From contig CAVTIH010000001.1 of assembly GCA_963734815.1 (NCBI GenBank), forward strand, positions 1,302,001-1,366,000: a stretch of 64,000 nucleotides of DNA, read 5' to 3'. This document shows, one piece after another, positions 1 through 8,728 of the stretch (the first letter of the stretch is position 1; each line of letters begins with the position of its first letter). A model generated the notes under the pieces. That model saw only the letters and a program-made list of their open reading frames with translations. It did no database searches and was not told the origin of the DNA. This stretch comes from Palsa-744 sp963734815 (GTDB lineage: Bacteria; Actinomycetota; Thermoleophilia; Solirubrobacterales; Solirubrobacteraceae). Made by a program: the position numbers and the translations under genes.

Positions 1-148
1 CGACCTCGGCCTCGGTGTAGGTGCGGTGCTGCCCGGAGGGCCGGGCGGGCGCCTCGGCGAGCAGCCCGATCTCCTCGTAGTAGCGGATCGTGCGCGGCGT
101 GGTGCCGACCAGGCGAGCGACGTCGCCGATGCGCAGGGGGGCGCTCAC
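1..148 (-). CDS. MerR family regulator, N-terminal part (runs off left edge)
   Basis: Reading leftward from a GTG at 148, the first ~49 codons encode a typical MerR winged-helix start: LRIGDVARLVG, then TPRTIRYYEEIGLL and a TYTEAEV segment. MerR-family proteins bind promoter DNA as dimers and respond to a ligand through the C-terminal part, which lies outside the window. The GTG overlaps the TGA of the upstream MFS gene (GTGA), so the two genes are probably translationally coupled and this regulator likely controls the efflux gene. The ligand cannot be inferred. Confidence 0.85.
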   Translation of the reverse strand, partial: MSAPLRIGDVARLVGTTPRTIRYYEEIGLLAEAPARPSGQHRTYTEAEV

Positions 149-1683
149 GAGCGCGCTCCAACCGTGGCTGGCCGATCGGCGAGCTGTCGCTCCTCGACTC
201 TCGCTTCCACGTGGCGGGGGCGCATCAGGCAGACGCCCGCGCCCACCAGCGAGGTGGCGGCGAGCACCCACAGCGCTGTGTGCATGTTGTCGATGAACGG
301 CGCCAGCTTCTGTGAAGAGAGCCCTTTGGCGAGGCCGGAGAAGACAGCGAACAGCGTGGGGCGTGGGACGGCGGAGGTGACGATCGCCATCACGAACGCG
401 ATCGACAGCACCGCGCCGGTGTTCTGCAGCAGCGTGCGCGCGCCCGCGGCGATCCCGCGTCGCTTGGCGGGGACGGCGCCCATCATCGCGGCGGTGTTGG
501 GGCTGTTGAACATCCCCGAGCCCACACCTACCAGCAAAAGCCACAGCGTGCTCTGCCAGTAGGGGGTGTCCACCTGCAGCGTGGTCATCGCGGCGAGGCC
601 GGCGGCGCTCACCAGCATCCCCAGCGCGGCGAGGCCGCGGGAGCCGTGACGGTCGGCGTAGATGCCGGCCAGCGGGGAGGAGACGAGCATCCCCAGCGCG
701 AGCGGGATCAGCTTCACCCCGGCGGTGATCGGCGTGTTGCCCTGGGCGCCCTGGAAGTAGAAGACGAACAGGAACATCAGCGCGAAGCGCGCCAGCCCGT
801 TGATGAAGGCCGCGGCGGTGGCGGCCGCGAACAGGCGGTTCTTGAACAGCGCCAGGTCGAGCATCGGCGCGCGCGAGCGGCTCTCGATCGCCACCCACAG
901 CGGCAGCAGCACGAGCGCCGCGAGCAGACCGCCGATCACGATCGGGTCATCCCAGCCGCTCAGCCCGCCGCGCGAGACGCCCAGCACGAGGCCGGTGAGG
1001 CCAAGGATGAAGGTGAGGTTGCCGAGCACGTCATACCCGCGGATCTCATCGGGCTTTGAGAGCTCGCGCAGGATCAGCGCGCCCCACGCGGCACCGGCGA
1101 GGCCGAGCGGCACGTTGAACCAGAAGACCCAGTGCCAGGAGATGCCCACCAGCACGCCGCCGAGCACCGGCCCGATCGCCAGGCCGATCGCGGCGACCAT
1201 CGTGTTGGTGCCCATCGCCAGGCCCAGCTCGTCGTGGGGGAAGGCGTCGGTGACCAGGGCGGCGGCGTTGGCGAACAGGAAGGCCGAGCCGATCCCCTGC
1301 AGCACGCGCCACACGATCAGCACTTCGGCGTTGGGCGAGAAGCCGGCCCCCAGCGAGGCGAGTGCGAACACGATGAAGCCGCCGATGTAGGCGCGCTTGC
1401 GCCCAAACAGGTCCGATAGCCTCCCCGCCATCAGTACCAGCACAGTTGCGGCGATCAGGTAGGCGAGGATCACCCACACCAACGCCAGCAGCGAGGCGTG
1501 CAGCGAACGCTCCAGGTCGGGCAGCGCGATGATCAGCGTCCCCGAGTTGGTCGCGGCCAGCAGCATCCCCAGGCTGGTGCAGGAGAGCGCCCACCACTTG
1601 TAGTGGGCGTGGCCTTCCGCGACCCCGAGTCGGCGACGGGGGGTGGCGGTCTTGCTGCTGGTCTTCAGGGCTGCGCGGGCCAA
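145..1683 (-). CDS. MFS drug efflux transporter, DHA2 (14-TM, EmrB/QacA-like)
   Basis: A long hydrophobic protein of about 512 residues with 14 predicted membrane spans. It has the MFS signature AGRLSDLFGRKRAY between early helices and the GLAIGPVLGGVL motif C typical of proton-coupled drug antiporters. The open frame extends to 1860, but that would overlap the 3' end of the next gene. The TTG at 1683, preceded by GGAAAGG, is the best-supported start, with another TTG at 1722 as an alternative. The stop overlaps the start of a MerR-type regulator, a usual pairing for inducible efflux pumps. Substrate unknown. Confidence 0.85.
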   Translation of the reverse strand: MARAALKTSSKTATPRRRLGVAEGHAHYKWWALSCTSLGMLLAATNSGTLIIALPDLERSLHASLLALVWVILAYLIAATVLVLMAGRLSDLFGRKRAYIGGFIVFALASLGAGFSPNAEVLIVWRVLQGIGSAFLFANAAALVTDAFPHDELGLAMGTNTMVAAIGLAIGPVLGGVLVGISWHWVFWFNVPLGLAGAAWGALILRELSKPDEIRGYDVLGNLTFILGLTGLVLGVSRGGLSGWDDPIVIGGLLAALVLLPLWVAIESRSRAPMLDLALFKNRLFAAATAAAFINGLARFALMFLFVFYFQGAQGNTPITAGVKLIPLALGMLVSSPLAGIYADRHGSRGLAALGMLVSAAGLAAMTTLQVDTPYWQSTLWLLLVGVGSGMFNSPNTAAMMGAVPAKRRGIAAGARTLLQNTGAVLSIAFVMAIVTSAVPRPTLFAVFSGLAKGLSSQKLAPFIDNMHTALWVLAATSLVGAGVCLMRPRHVEARVEERQLADRPATVGARS

Positions 1684-1760
1684 GGGGCTGCCTTTCCGGA
1701 GGCTCAGATGGTGCGTGCACAACTTGACGTGAACGTAAGGATCACGATAGCAGGCCCCCG

Positions 1761-2312
1761 CTAGGACTCCGGTGGACGCCGCTGGGGCCCCGGTGGGCCG
1801 AGGATCTCTTCGAGGAAGAGTCGCGTCTTCAAGGGGGGCTCGCGCGCGGGATATATGCACTGCAGCAGCTCGAGCGCCTCATCGACGTCGTGCACGTCGC
1901 ACTCGGTGAGCAGGAGCTCGATGTCCTCGTCGTCCTCGCCAAAGCGCATCGCCATCAGCTTCATCGCGAGCAGGTAGCGGGGTGAGGCGGTGGTTATCTC
2001 GATGCCGCGAATCTCGCGAAGTGGGCGTGAGTGCTCGTCGGGGCCGGGTACGAAAGCCTTGACCGCGTCGTTCAGCCAATCTTCGGGCAGTTCGAGATCC
2101 TCGGCGACTTTCTCGGCTGCCCTGTAGATCGCGGCCTTGGGCTCGAATACCGCGTCGATGTCCTTCGTGACTCGGCGCGTCGAGTAGGCCAGCGCGATCG
2201 CTGCGCCGCCGACGATGAAGATCTGGCCGCGCACGCCCTCCCGCAGCAACTCGTCCCCAAGTGCTTGGAGTGCGGTGAGGATGCGGGTTCGGGTGAAGTG
2301 CTTCTCAGGCAC
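1761..2312 (-). CDS. DUF6036-type nucleotidyltransferase (putative toxin of an HTH-NTase pair)
   Basis: A 183-residue protein from GTG 2312. It shows the minimal nucleotidyltransferase fold signature: IFIVGGAAIAL (Gly35-Gly36) followed by TKDIDAVFEP (Asp51, Asp53), as in DUF6036 and related AbiEii/MenT-like proteins. Its start overlaps the stop of the HTH gene by 8 bp (GTGCCTGA), so both are made from one message. In known families such enzymes modify tRNA or other targets and are held in check by the partner gene; here the toxin role is inferred from pairing only. The upstream in-frame extension to 2651 is the shadow of the HTH gene and is not included. Confidence 0.7.
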   Translation of the reverse strand: MPEKHFTRTRILTALQALGDELLREGVRGQIFIVGGAAIALAYSTRRVTKDIDAVFEPKAAIYRAAEKVAEDLELPEDWLNDAVKAFVPGPDEHSRPLREIRGIEITTASPRYLLAMKLMAMRFGEDDEDIELLLTECDVHDVDEALELLQCIYPAREPPLKTRLFLEEILGPPGPQRRPPES

Positions 2313-2895
2313 GGTCGAAGACCTCGCGTGCGATGAACACTCCGTGACGGGCGAGCACGGCTGGCGTGTGGGCGAGGGTGTAGGCGTGGAAGGCGGGCCG
2401 GCTTGCAAGGAACCACCAGGGCTCGACGAAGCGGATGGGGCCGTCCGCCCATGCGGGAGTGAGGATTTCGCCCTCCGCGGCGAACAGCTCCGCGATGCCG
2501 GCGAGGGCGGCGTCGAAGCGGGAATCGCCGGTCGGAGGGGGCTCGTCGCGGATGAGTGCGATTCTGCCGGGGCGGGTGGAGCCCCTGAAGTCGTCGGCGA
2601 ACCCGAACAGCAGCCGCACTGCATCCTGTTCGCGGTTGTCCCCGAGGTCATCCGTGATCGTCGGAGCGAGCTCAGCCAGCGAAGCCGCGCCGCGCCGCAT
2701 CCGGGGCCGGGCGAGCAGCATCACGTCGTGATCACACGCCTGCAGCAGCCGCTCCAACGTTGTGATGTTGGGAGTCCGCGTCCCTGACTCGTACGCAGCG
2801 ACTGCCGGTTGAGCCGTGTGCGCTCGATGCGCCAGTTCGAGTTGGGTGAGTCCCGCGGCATGGCGGGCGCTGCGGATCAGCCCAGCAGTCTTCAT
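2305..2895 (-). CDS. XRE-family HTH protein, putative antitoxin/autoregulator
   Basis: A 196-residue protein from ATG 2895. Residues ~5-60 form a Cro/C1-type helix-turn-helix (IRSARHAAGLTQLELA, then AVAAYESGTRTPN). A ~130-residue C-terminal region of unknown fold follows, probably the partner-binding part. It is the first gene of a two-gene unit with the nucleotidyltransferase at 1761-2312 (8-bp overlap). An A+T-rich palindrome sits just upstream of the start, which suits autoregulation. The frame could run on to 2967 but that would cover the palindrome, so the internal ATG is preferred. Confidence 0.72.
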   Translation of the reverse strand: MKTAGLIRSARHAAGLTQLELAHRAHTAQPAVAAYESGTRTPNITTLERLLQACDHDVMLLARPRMRRGAASLAELAPTITDDLGDNREQDAVRLLFGFADDFRGSTRPGRIALIRDEPPPTGDSRFDAALAGIAELFAAEGEILTPAWADGPIRFVEPWWFLASRPAFHAYTLAHTPAVLARHGVFIAREVFDRA

Positions 2896-2904
2896 TGAAG
2901 AGCA

Positions 2905-2924
2905 GTATATACATTTAGATATAG
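2905..2924. promoter_or_regulatory. A+T-rich imperfect palindrome, candidate operator of the HTH-NTase unit
   Basis: On the minus strand the sequence reads TATATCTAAATGTATATA, an imperfect inverted repeat about 10-30 bp upstream of ATG 2895. It is strikingly A+T-rich in a high-GC setting and lies where a promoter and autoregulatory operator of an HTH antitoxin would sit. Functional assignment is inferred. Confidence 0.4.
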
Positions 2925-2941
2925 TCTTCCAAAGCGGCGTC

Positions 2942-3907
2942 CTACACGCCCTCCGGGGTGGGGCCACCGACCACGGCCGCCTCGTTCAGGATCTCCTCCA
3001 CGCGTGCCATCGCGTCGTCGTCGAGGTGCACCTCCGCGGCGGGCGCCGCGCCCTCGATGTGCGCCGGGCGGCGGGCGCCGACGATCGCGACGTGCACCGC
3101 GGGGTTGGCGAGCGTCCACGCGATCGCCAGCTGCGCGACGGTGACGTCGAGCTCGCCCGCCAGCTCCCGCAGGCGCTCGACGATCCCGAGGTTGCGCTGG
3201 TAGGACGTGCCGCTGAACAGATCGCTGCCCGCGCGCCAGTCGTCATGCTCCAGCTGTGTTTTGCGCGTGAAGTGCCCGCTCAGCAGGCCGTGTGCAAGCG
3301 GGCCGTAGATCAGCACGCCGATGTCGTGCTCGCGGCAGTAGGGCAGCACCGCCTGCTCGATCTCCCGGCGCAGCATCTGGTAGGGCGGCTGCAGCGTCTC
3401 CAGCCGGCGGGTGCGCTCGAACTCGGCGATCTGCGGGGCGTCGTAGTTGGAGGCGCCCACGTGGCGCACCTTGCCCTCGTCCACCAGCTCCTGCAGTGCT
3501 GCCGCTGTTTCCGCGAACGGGGTGCGCGGATCGGGCCAGTGCACCTGGTAGATGTCAATGTAGTCGGTGCCCAGGTGGTCGAGACTCTCCTCCACTCCTT
3601 TGCGCAGCCACACGGGGCTCGAGTCGCGCAACAGCTCCCCGCCCTCCTGGCGCAGGCCGCCCTTGGTCGCGATCACCACCTGCTCGCGCGGCACCCCCGC
3701 AAGCGCCTGTGCGAGCAGTTTCTCCGAGGCGCCCCACCCGTAGCCCTGCACTGTGTCGAAGAAGTTGATGCCCAGCTCCCGTGCGCGTCCGACGGTCGCC
3801 ATCGCCTCGTCGCGGTCGATCCGGCCCCAGTCCCCGCCAAACTGCCACGTTCCCAGGCAGATGCGCGAGACCTCGAGGTCGGTGCGCCCCAGCTTGATCG
3901 TCTGCAT
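2942..3907 (-). CDS. Aldo/keto reductase
   Basis: A 321-residue cytosolic (beta/alpha)8 NADPH-dependent oxidoreductase. The AKR catalytic tetrad is visible: Asp51 and Tyr56 in FFDTVQGYGWG, Lys82 in IATKGG, and His123 in YQVHWPDP. The C-terminal coenzyme region includes VAIVGARRPAHIEG. Length and motif order are normal for the YajO/YhdN-type branch. The ATG at 3907 starts directly at the family's conserved first strand (IKLGRTDLEVSRICLGTW). It is divergent from msrB with ~145 bp between them. Natural substrate unknown; a general carbonyl-detoxifying role is plausible. Confidence 0.9.
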   Translation of the reverse strand: MQTIKLGRTDLEVSRICLGTWQFGGDWGRIDRDEAMATVGRARELGINFFDTVQGYGWGASEKLLAQALAGVPREQVVIATKGGLRQEGGELLRDSSPVWLRKGVEESLDHLGTDYIDIYQVHWPDPRTPFAETAAALQELVDEGKVRHVGASNYDAPQIAEFERTRRLETLQPPYQMLRREIEQAVLPYCREHDIGVLIYGPLAHGLLSGHFTRKTQLEHDDWRAGSDLFSGTSYQRNLGIVERLRELAGELDVTVAQLAIAWTLANPAVHVAIVGARRPAHIEGAAPAAEVHLDDDAMARVEEILNEAAVVGGPTPEGV

Positions 3908-4052
3908 ACCATTCCCTTTTGTGTCTCGCGATTGGCGGCTGCGGGGCGGCTGCGGGTGATTGCCCTTTCGTGTCCACTTACCCGCGTGCGGCTCGATGGA
4001 TGCGTATGGGGACTAGACGGATGCCGGTGTGTGACGGTGCTACAAAGATGAT

Positions 4053-4466
4053 ATGAGCGATACACCAAAGGCCAACTCAGAGCAGAAGTCCGAGCAGGCG
4101 TGGCGCGAGCAGCTGACGCCCGAGCAGTACGAAGTGCTGCGGCAGGCGGGCACCGAGGCGCCGTTCACGGGGGCGCTGCTCCACAACAAGCAGACCGGCT
4201 CCTACAACTGTGCTGGCTGCGGGGCCGAGCTGTTTGGGTCCGCCACCAAGTTCGACTCCGGCACCGGCTGGCCCTCGTTCACCGAGCCGGCGGTTGCCGA
4301 GGCGGTCGAGCTGCGCTCCGACAAAAGCCTCTTCATGCGCCGCACCGAGGTGCTTTGCCGCCGCTGTGGGGGGCACCTCGGGCACGTCTTCGACGACGGC
4401 CCGGGCCCCACCGGCCAGCGCTACTGCATCAACTCCGCCGCGCTCGCCTTCAAAGCCGGCGAGTAG
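4053..4466 (+). CDS. msrB: Peptide-methionine (R)-S-oxide reductase MsrB
   Basis: A 137-residue enzyme that reduces methionine-R-sulfoxide in oxidised proteins using thioredoxin. Both zinc-binding CxxC pairs are present (Cys53/Cys56 in NCAGCG and Cys102/Cys105 in CRRCGGHLGHVF). The catalytic Cys125 is in RYCINSAAL, and the substrate-binding GTGWPSF motif is intact. Length is normal for a stand-alone MsrB. The matching MsrA is encoded at 6772-7440 on the other strand, so the two stereospecific reductases flank the ammonium transporter. Confidence 0.95.
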   Translation: MSDTPKANSEQKSEQAWREQLTPEQYEVLRQAGTEAPFTGALLHNKQTGSYNCAGCGAELFGSATKFDSGTGWPSFTEPAVAEAVELRSDKSLFMRRTEVLCRRCGGHLGHVFDDGPGPTGQRYCINSAALAFKAGE

Positions 4467-4479
4467 CCTTCTCGATCCG

Positions 4480-4800
4480 ATGATCATGATGGACCAGTCC
4501 CGGCGGCTCTCCGAGCCGCTGCGGTGGGGTCGGCGCGAGCGCACCGTCGTCGCCGTGCTGCTCGCATGCGTGGCGCTGGCGGCGGTCGGCCTCGGCGTCT
4601 TCGCTCTGACGAGCGGCGCGCCCGCGCGCAAGGACTGCATCGAAGTGACGTTCGCCTCCACGCTTGGCGGTGCCACCGAGCACGCCTGCGGGGCGCGGGC
4701 GCGTACCGTGTGTGCCACGCCGGGCGCGTTCAAGAGCGTCGCCGAAGAGCTGCGCGCTGCCTGCGTGCGAGCCGGCTTTCCGTTCGACCCGCGCCGCTGA
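4480..4800 (+). CDS. Small single-pass membrane protein, unknown function
   Basis: A 106-residue protein starting at ATG 4480, only 13 bp after msrB, so probably co-transcribed. Residues ~25-45 (VVAVLLACVALAAVGLGVFAL) form one membrane helix preceded by Arg-rich residues, giving an N-in topology. The outside domain has four cysteines (DCIEV, HACGA, TVCAT, AACVRA), compatible with two disulfides. No family recognised. Placement behind msrB could suggest a role in envelope redox balance, but that is speculation. Confidence 0.6.
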   Translation: MIMMDQSRRLSEPLRWGRRERTVVAVLLACVALAAVGLGVFALTSGAPARKDCIEVTFASTLGGATEHACGARARTVCATPGAFKSVAEELRAACVRAGFPFDPRR

Positions 4801-5099
4801 GGGCGAGCCCCCCGGCTGGATCCGTGGACTGGCGGCATGCCGGTGGCCTGGGGTCTGATCCGCGGCGCTGACGGCTGCCATCACGGTGCGCTGCTGCCGC
4901 GCCGCGATCGGCCAGCCCCGTCGCGGGCTGACGGCGGCACGTCTATACAAATGTCGAAAGACCTCCCCAAAGTGTTGGCCACGGTGTCCCTGGCGAGTGT
5001 CCCGCAAGACGGATTTCATAGGAAATCGCAATTGGCGCACTTCGCCGGGGGTGGCGTTGGCGCTATCAACCGATCCACAACGACAGGGAATGGAGGCAC

Positions 5100-6521
5100 A
5101 TGACCTGGCTGTCATACCCAAGTTGGCTGAACGCAGGTGACAACGCCTGGCAGATGACCGCCGCCACATTCGTCGGGCTGATGAGCTTGCCCGGCCTGGC
5201 GGTTCTGTACGGCGGCGTGATGCAGAAGCGCTGGTCGGTCAACAGCATGATGCTCGTGTTCGTCGCGTTCTGCGTGACGCTCATAGTCTGGTGTCTGTGG
5301 GCGTTCAAGATGGGCTTCGGCTCTCCGATTGCCCACAGCGGCTCGGGCATCTTCGGCACGAAAGGGTTCTTGGGGACGGCTCTCGGCGAGCCTGGCAGCG
5401 TGCTCAGCCACACGGCCGAGGAGGGCCAGGCGATAATCCCGTCGGTCACTGAAGGCCCGCCGTTCCACTTCCCAGAGTCCTCGCTCGTGTACTTCCAGTT
5501 CGTGTTCGCCGCGATCACCCCGATCCTGGCGCTCGGCTCGGTGCTCGGGCGGGTCAACTTCAAGGCGTGGATCCCGTACGTGGCGCTGTGGATCACGTTC
5601 GTGTACACGGTCAACGCGTTCCTGATCTGGGGCGGCGGCTACTTCGCGGCGCACGGCGCGTTGGACTACTCCGGCGGCTATGTCATCCACCTCTCCGCGG
5701 GTATCTCTGGGTTCGTGTTCGCGTGGGTGATCGGGCCGCGATTGCAGCGCGATCGTGAGATCGACGCGCCCAACAACCTGCTGATGCTGGCGTGTGGCGC
5801 TGGGTTGCTGTGGCTCGGTTGGAACGGCTTCAACGGCGGGGACTCCTACTACGCCGGCGCCGACGCCTCTGCGGCGGTGCTCAACACCAACCTCTGCACC
5901 GCGGTGGCGATGATGGTGTGGATCGGCTGGGACTACCTCTACCGCGACAAGCCGTCGATGATCGGGGCGATCAACGGCATGATCACCGGCCTCGTGGGGA
6001 TCACGCCGGCCGCCGGGTTCGTCAACGGGTGGGGTGCGATGATCATCGGCGCCGTCGACGCGACGATCGTGTGGATGGCGATCCGCTACCTCAGCCGGAC
6101 ACGCCCGTTCAGGAACGTCGACGACACGCTCGGGGTGATCTACACCCACGGGATCGCCGGGTTGTGCGGGGGTCTCATGGTGGGGCTCCTCGCCGATCCA
6201 GCCCTCGTCGAGTACATCGGCGTGAAAGGGGCGGCCAACCTGCCTGGCAAATCGGGGTTGCTGATCAGCGGCAGCTGGACGCTGCTGCGATGGCAGGCCG
6301 AGGCCGCGGTATGGGTGATCGCCTACACCGCAGTGGCGACGTTCATCATCCTCAAGGTCGTCGGGCTGGTGTTCCCGTTGCGGCTCTCCGACGAGGAGCT
6401 GGAGATCGGCGATCACGCGATCCACGGCAACGAGGTGTACCCCTCGGATGTGCCGACCCTCGGGGGTCCGCACCCGCCGACATGGCAGCCCACGCCGGCT
6501 GCGGTGGGCGGAGCGACGTAG
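5100..6521 (+). CDS. amt: Ammonium transporter Amt
   Basis: A 473-residue, 11-helix protein of the Amt/MEP/Rh family that moves ammonium/ammonia across the membrane. The family histidine pair lies in GGYVIHLSAGISG and IYTHGIAGLCGG, with an early GLMSLPGLAVLYGG segment and the GWNGFNGGDSYYAG loop. GGAGG precedes the ATG at the proper distance. No PII (glnK) gene is adjacent, unlike in many bacteria. The 299-bp region upstream shows no recognisable RNA motif. A strong hairpin follows the gene. Confidence 0.93.
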   Translation: MTWLSYPSWLNAGDNAWQMTAATFVGLMSLPGLAVLYGGVMQKRWSVNSMMLVFVAFCVTLIVWCLWAFKMGFGSPIAHSGSGIFGTKGFLGTALGEPGSVLSHTAEEGQAIIPSVTEGPPFHFPESSLVYFQFVFAAITPILALGSVLGRVNFKAWIPYVALWITFVYTVNAFLIWGGGYFAAHGALDYSGGYVIHLSAGISGFVFAWVIGPRLQRDREIDAPNNLLMLACGAGLLWLGWNGFNGGDSYYAGADASAAVLNTNLCTAVAMMVWIGWDYLYRDKPSMIGAINGMITGLVGITPAAGFVNGWGAMIIGAVDATIVWMAIRYLSRTRPFRNVDDTLGVIYTHGIAGLCGGLMVGLLADPALVEYIGVKGAANLPGKSGLLISGSWTLLRWQAEAAVWVIAYTAVATFIILKVVGLVFPLRLSDEELEIGDHAIHGNEVYPSDVPTLGGPHPPTWQPTPAAVGGAT

Positions 6522-6589
6522 ACGTAGGCAAGGACGCCTCCGGCGGAGCACGCCATCCTCTGGGCGTGACTTCTCCACGACGCGATAGG

Positions 6590-6621
6590 AACTGTGGCCC
6601 CGCTTCGGCGGGGCCACAGTT
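6590..6621 (+). terminator. Perfect 14-bp hairpin with TTCG tetraloop after amt
   Basis: A 14-bp perfect stem (AACTGTGGCCCCGC paired with its complement) closed by a TTCG tetraloop, ~70 bp after the amt stop and between converging amt and msrA. The T-run is weak (GTTCTC), so it may act in both directions or rely partly on Rho. Confidence 0.75.
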
Positions 6622-6771
6622 GTTCTCTGGCGGCGTCCTCGATCGCTCGTGCTCAAAGCGCACCTCGCTCACGCGACCTTGCACGCACGATGTGACCCCC
6701 CTGCAGCGAAACAGCCGGGTTTGACGACGCGTCTTCCGCCGCCAGTGCGACCCCGGGCTCGGTGGTCAGGC

Positions 6772-7440
6772 TCAGCCGGTGGTCAAGCCCACCGGGCAGC
6801 TGACCCCGGTGCCGCCCAGCCCGCAGTAGCCGCCGGGGTTCTTGGCTAGGTACTGCTGGTGGTAGGACTCGGCGTAGTAGAACGGGTGCGTCGGGGGTCC
6901 CCCGATCAGCTCCGTGGCGATCTCCCCGTGCCCGGCGGCGCTCAGCATCCGCTGGTAGGTCTCCCGCGAGGCCTCCGCCTGCATGCGCTGGGTGTCGCTC
7001 TGCCACAGGATCACCGAGCGGTATTGCGTGCCCACGTCCGCTCCCTGGCGCATGCTTTGGGTCGGATTGTGGCCCTCCCAGAAGAGCTTCAGCATCTCCT
7101 CGTAGCTGGTCGCGGTCGGATCGAACACAACCAGCACGACCTCCGCGTGTCCGGTGCGCCCCGAGCACACCTCCTCGTAGGTGGGGTTGGGGGTGAAGCC
7201 GCCCGCGTAGCCAACTGCCGTCGTGTACACCCCCGGGGCCTGCCAGAAGATTCGCTCGGCTCCCCAGAAGCAGCCCATCCCGAACACCGCCTGCTCGAGG
7301 CCCTCCGGGAGCTGACCTGCGTCCAGCCGCATCGGGGTGCCGAGCACCTCGTGGCGCTCGGGCACCTCGAGTGCCTCACGGTGTCCCGGGAGCGCTGAGG
7401 CCGGGTCCACCATGGTGGGGGTGCGGCGGCCGAAGAGCAT
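6772..7440 (-). CDS. msrA: Peptide-methionine (S)-S-oxide reductase MsrA
   Basis: A 222-residue enzyme reducing methionine-S-sulfoxide. The catalytic Cys57 is in FGMGCFWGAE, followed by YAGGFTPNPTYEEVCSGRTGHAE and FWEGHNPTQ family blocks. Further cysteines near the C-terminus (GGYCGLGG, VSCPVG) are the likely recycling cysteines that hand electrons to thioredoxin. Length fits the longer MsrA subgroup with an N-terminal extension. The gene is divergent from a GGDEF protein at 7494. Confidence 0.95.
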   Translation of the reverse strand: MLFGRRTPTMVDPASALPGHREALEVPERHEVLGTPMRLDAGQLPEGLEQAVFGMGCFWGAERIFWQAPGVYTTAVGYAGGFTPNPTYEEVCSGRTGHAEVVLVVFDPTATSYEEMLKLFWEGHNPTQSMRQGADVGTQYRSVILWQSDTQRMQAEASRETYQRMLSAAGHGEIATELIGGPPTHPFYYAESYHQQYLAKNPGGYCGLGGTGVSCPVGLTTG

Positions 7441-7493
7441 CCACCCAGGCTAGCGCTCAAGGCAGGGGCGGGTCGATCCGAAGAGATGAGCAG

Positions 7494-8531
7494 ATGTTTG
7501 GTCTGCGTTTCCCGAGAGCCTCCCGTGGTGGACTCGGGTCGCTGCTCGACAGGCGCCCGCCCATGGTGTGGGCTGCCTCGCTGCTGTATGTGTGCCGTGG
7601 CGCGGAGTGCTTTGCGGCTGTGGCCTTTCCGCTCAACGCCGACCAACCGGTGCGCCTGGAGCTGTCGGTTGGCGTGCTCGCGTTGCTGGTAGGCGTGGGG
7701 CTGTGGCTGTTCGCGCGCAACCCCTCGATGCTGTTCATGCAGTTGCTGATGGCGCTGAGCGCGGTGACGCTGAGCGCGATGGTCGCCAACGCCCACACCA
7801 CCGGGGGGGTGATGCTGGCGGCGTTTGCATACCCGTGGACGGTGATGTACGTGGCGCACTTCTTCTCCCGTCGCGCGCTGCTCGCACAGGCGCTGCTGAT
7901 CTCGGTGGGCTTCGCGGTCGGGCTGATCGTGAGCGGGCTGCCGCACATGGGGATCGTGTGGGTGGTTGTCACCGGCACCGCGTGGTCCACCGGCCTGGTG
8001 CTCGGCAACCTCAGCGAAAGCCTGCGCCAGCGCGCCGACACCGACCCGCTCACCGGGCTGCTCAACCGCAACGGCTTCCTCGCGCTCGCCGCCCGCGAGC
8101 GGGGGATCGCCGACCGCACACACACGCCGTTGACGATTGCCGTGCTCGACCTCAACGGCTTCAAGCAGATCAACGATCGGTTGGGGCACGCCGCCGGGGA
8201 CCGGGTGCTCGCCGAGTTGGGGCGGGAATGGCAGGTTCGCCTGCGTGCCGGCGACATCCTCGCGCGTCATGGGGGCGATGAGTTCGTGTTGCTGCTGCCC
8301 GCCACCTCGCCGCCCGAGGCCGACGGGGTGCTCGAGCGCCTGCGCTGGGAGGGCCTTCCGGTCGATTGGTCGGTGGGGATCTCCGGCTGGCAGCCCGGCG
8401 AGGATCTCGACGCTTGCCTCGCCCGCGCCGACCGCGGCCTCTACAACGTCAAGCAGTCTCGTGTCCCCGCGGCCCCCGGTGGGCTACCCGCCGAGGGACG
8501 CCGCGCGCCCTCGCTGCTGCCCTCGACGTAG
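7494..8531 (+). CDS. Membrane-bound diguanylate cyclase (GGDEF)
   Basis: A 345-residue protein from ATG 7494. Residues ~20-170 hold five to six membrane helices with short loops, probably a MASE-like sensor module. The GGDEF domain follows (TDPLTGLLNRNGF, LNGFKQINDRLGH). The active site RHGGDEFVLLL is intact and the product-inhibition I-site RAGD lies exactly five residues before it, so an active, feedback-inhibited cyclase is predicted. The frame extends to 7371, but that would overlap msrA, so the internal ATG is preferred. Confidence 0.88.
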   Translation: MFGLRFPRASRGGLGSLLDRRPPMVWAASLLYVCRGAECFAAVAFPLNADQPVRLELSVGVLALLVGVGLWLFARNPSMLFMQLLMALSAVTLSAMVANAHTTGGVMLAAFAYPWTVMYVAHFFSRRALLAQALLISVGFAVGLIVSGLPHMGIVWVVVTGTAWSTGLVLGNLSESLRQRADTDPLTGLLNRNGFLALAARERGIADRTHTPLTIAVLDLNGFKQINDRLGHAAGDRVLAELGREWQVRLRAGDILARHGGDEFVLLLPATSPPEADGVLERLRWEGLPVDWSVGISGWQPGEDLDACLARADRGLYNVKQSRVPAAPGGLPAEGRRAPSLLPST

Positions 8532-8690
8532 GCGCACGGCCGAGGCTCACCACGGCCTCGTAGTCGCCATCGCCCTTGCCGACGGTAGGGGGCATTCCAA
8601 CAACTCCAAAATGGACAAATCCATGTTTGGCATTGAGCCATCCGGGCAACATACGGACGAGGAGCATCATCCCTCCCTCATTCCCTCCCA

Positions 8691-8720
8691 GATCGGCCCG
8701 CTGCCCCCGGCGGGCCGATC
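8691..8720. terminator. 11-bp perfect hairpin between convergent genes
   Basis: GATCGGCCCGC (8691-8701) pairs with 8710-8720 around an 8-base loop. It lies in the gap between the convergent diguanylate cyclase and GGDEF-EAL genes. No T-run follows on either strand, so terminator status is inferred from position and stem strength. The 300-bp gap has no gene. Confidence 0.45.
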
Positions 8721-8728
8721 CCGTTCAA

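Noticed and set aside
1884..2651. N-terminal extension of the nucleotidyltransferase frame up to 2651
   Set aside because: Beyond GTG 2312 the residues are Ser/Pro-rich and antiparallel-frame noise over the HTH gene.
4801..5099. Possible riboswitch or glnK-like gene upstream of amt
   Set aside because: No PII-like ORF and no recognised aptamer; only weak GC-rich inverted repeats are visible.
5112..6656. Long minus-strand frame (514 codons) opposite amt
   Set aside because: Composition is Arg/His/Pro-rich with no domain; it is the antisense shadow of the well-supported amt gene.
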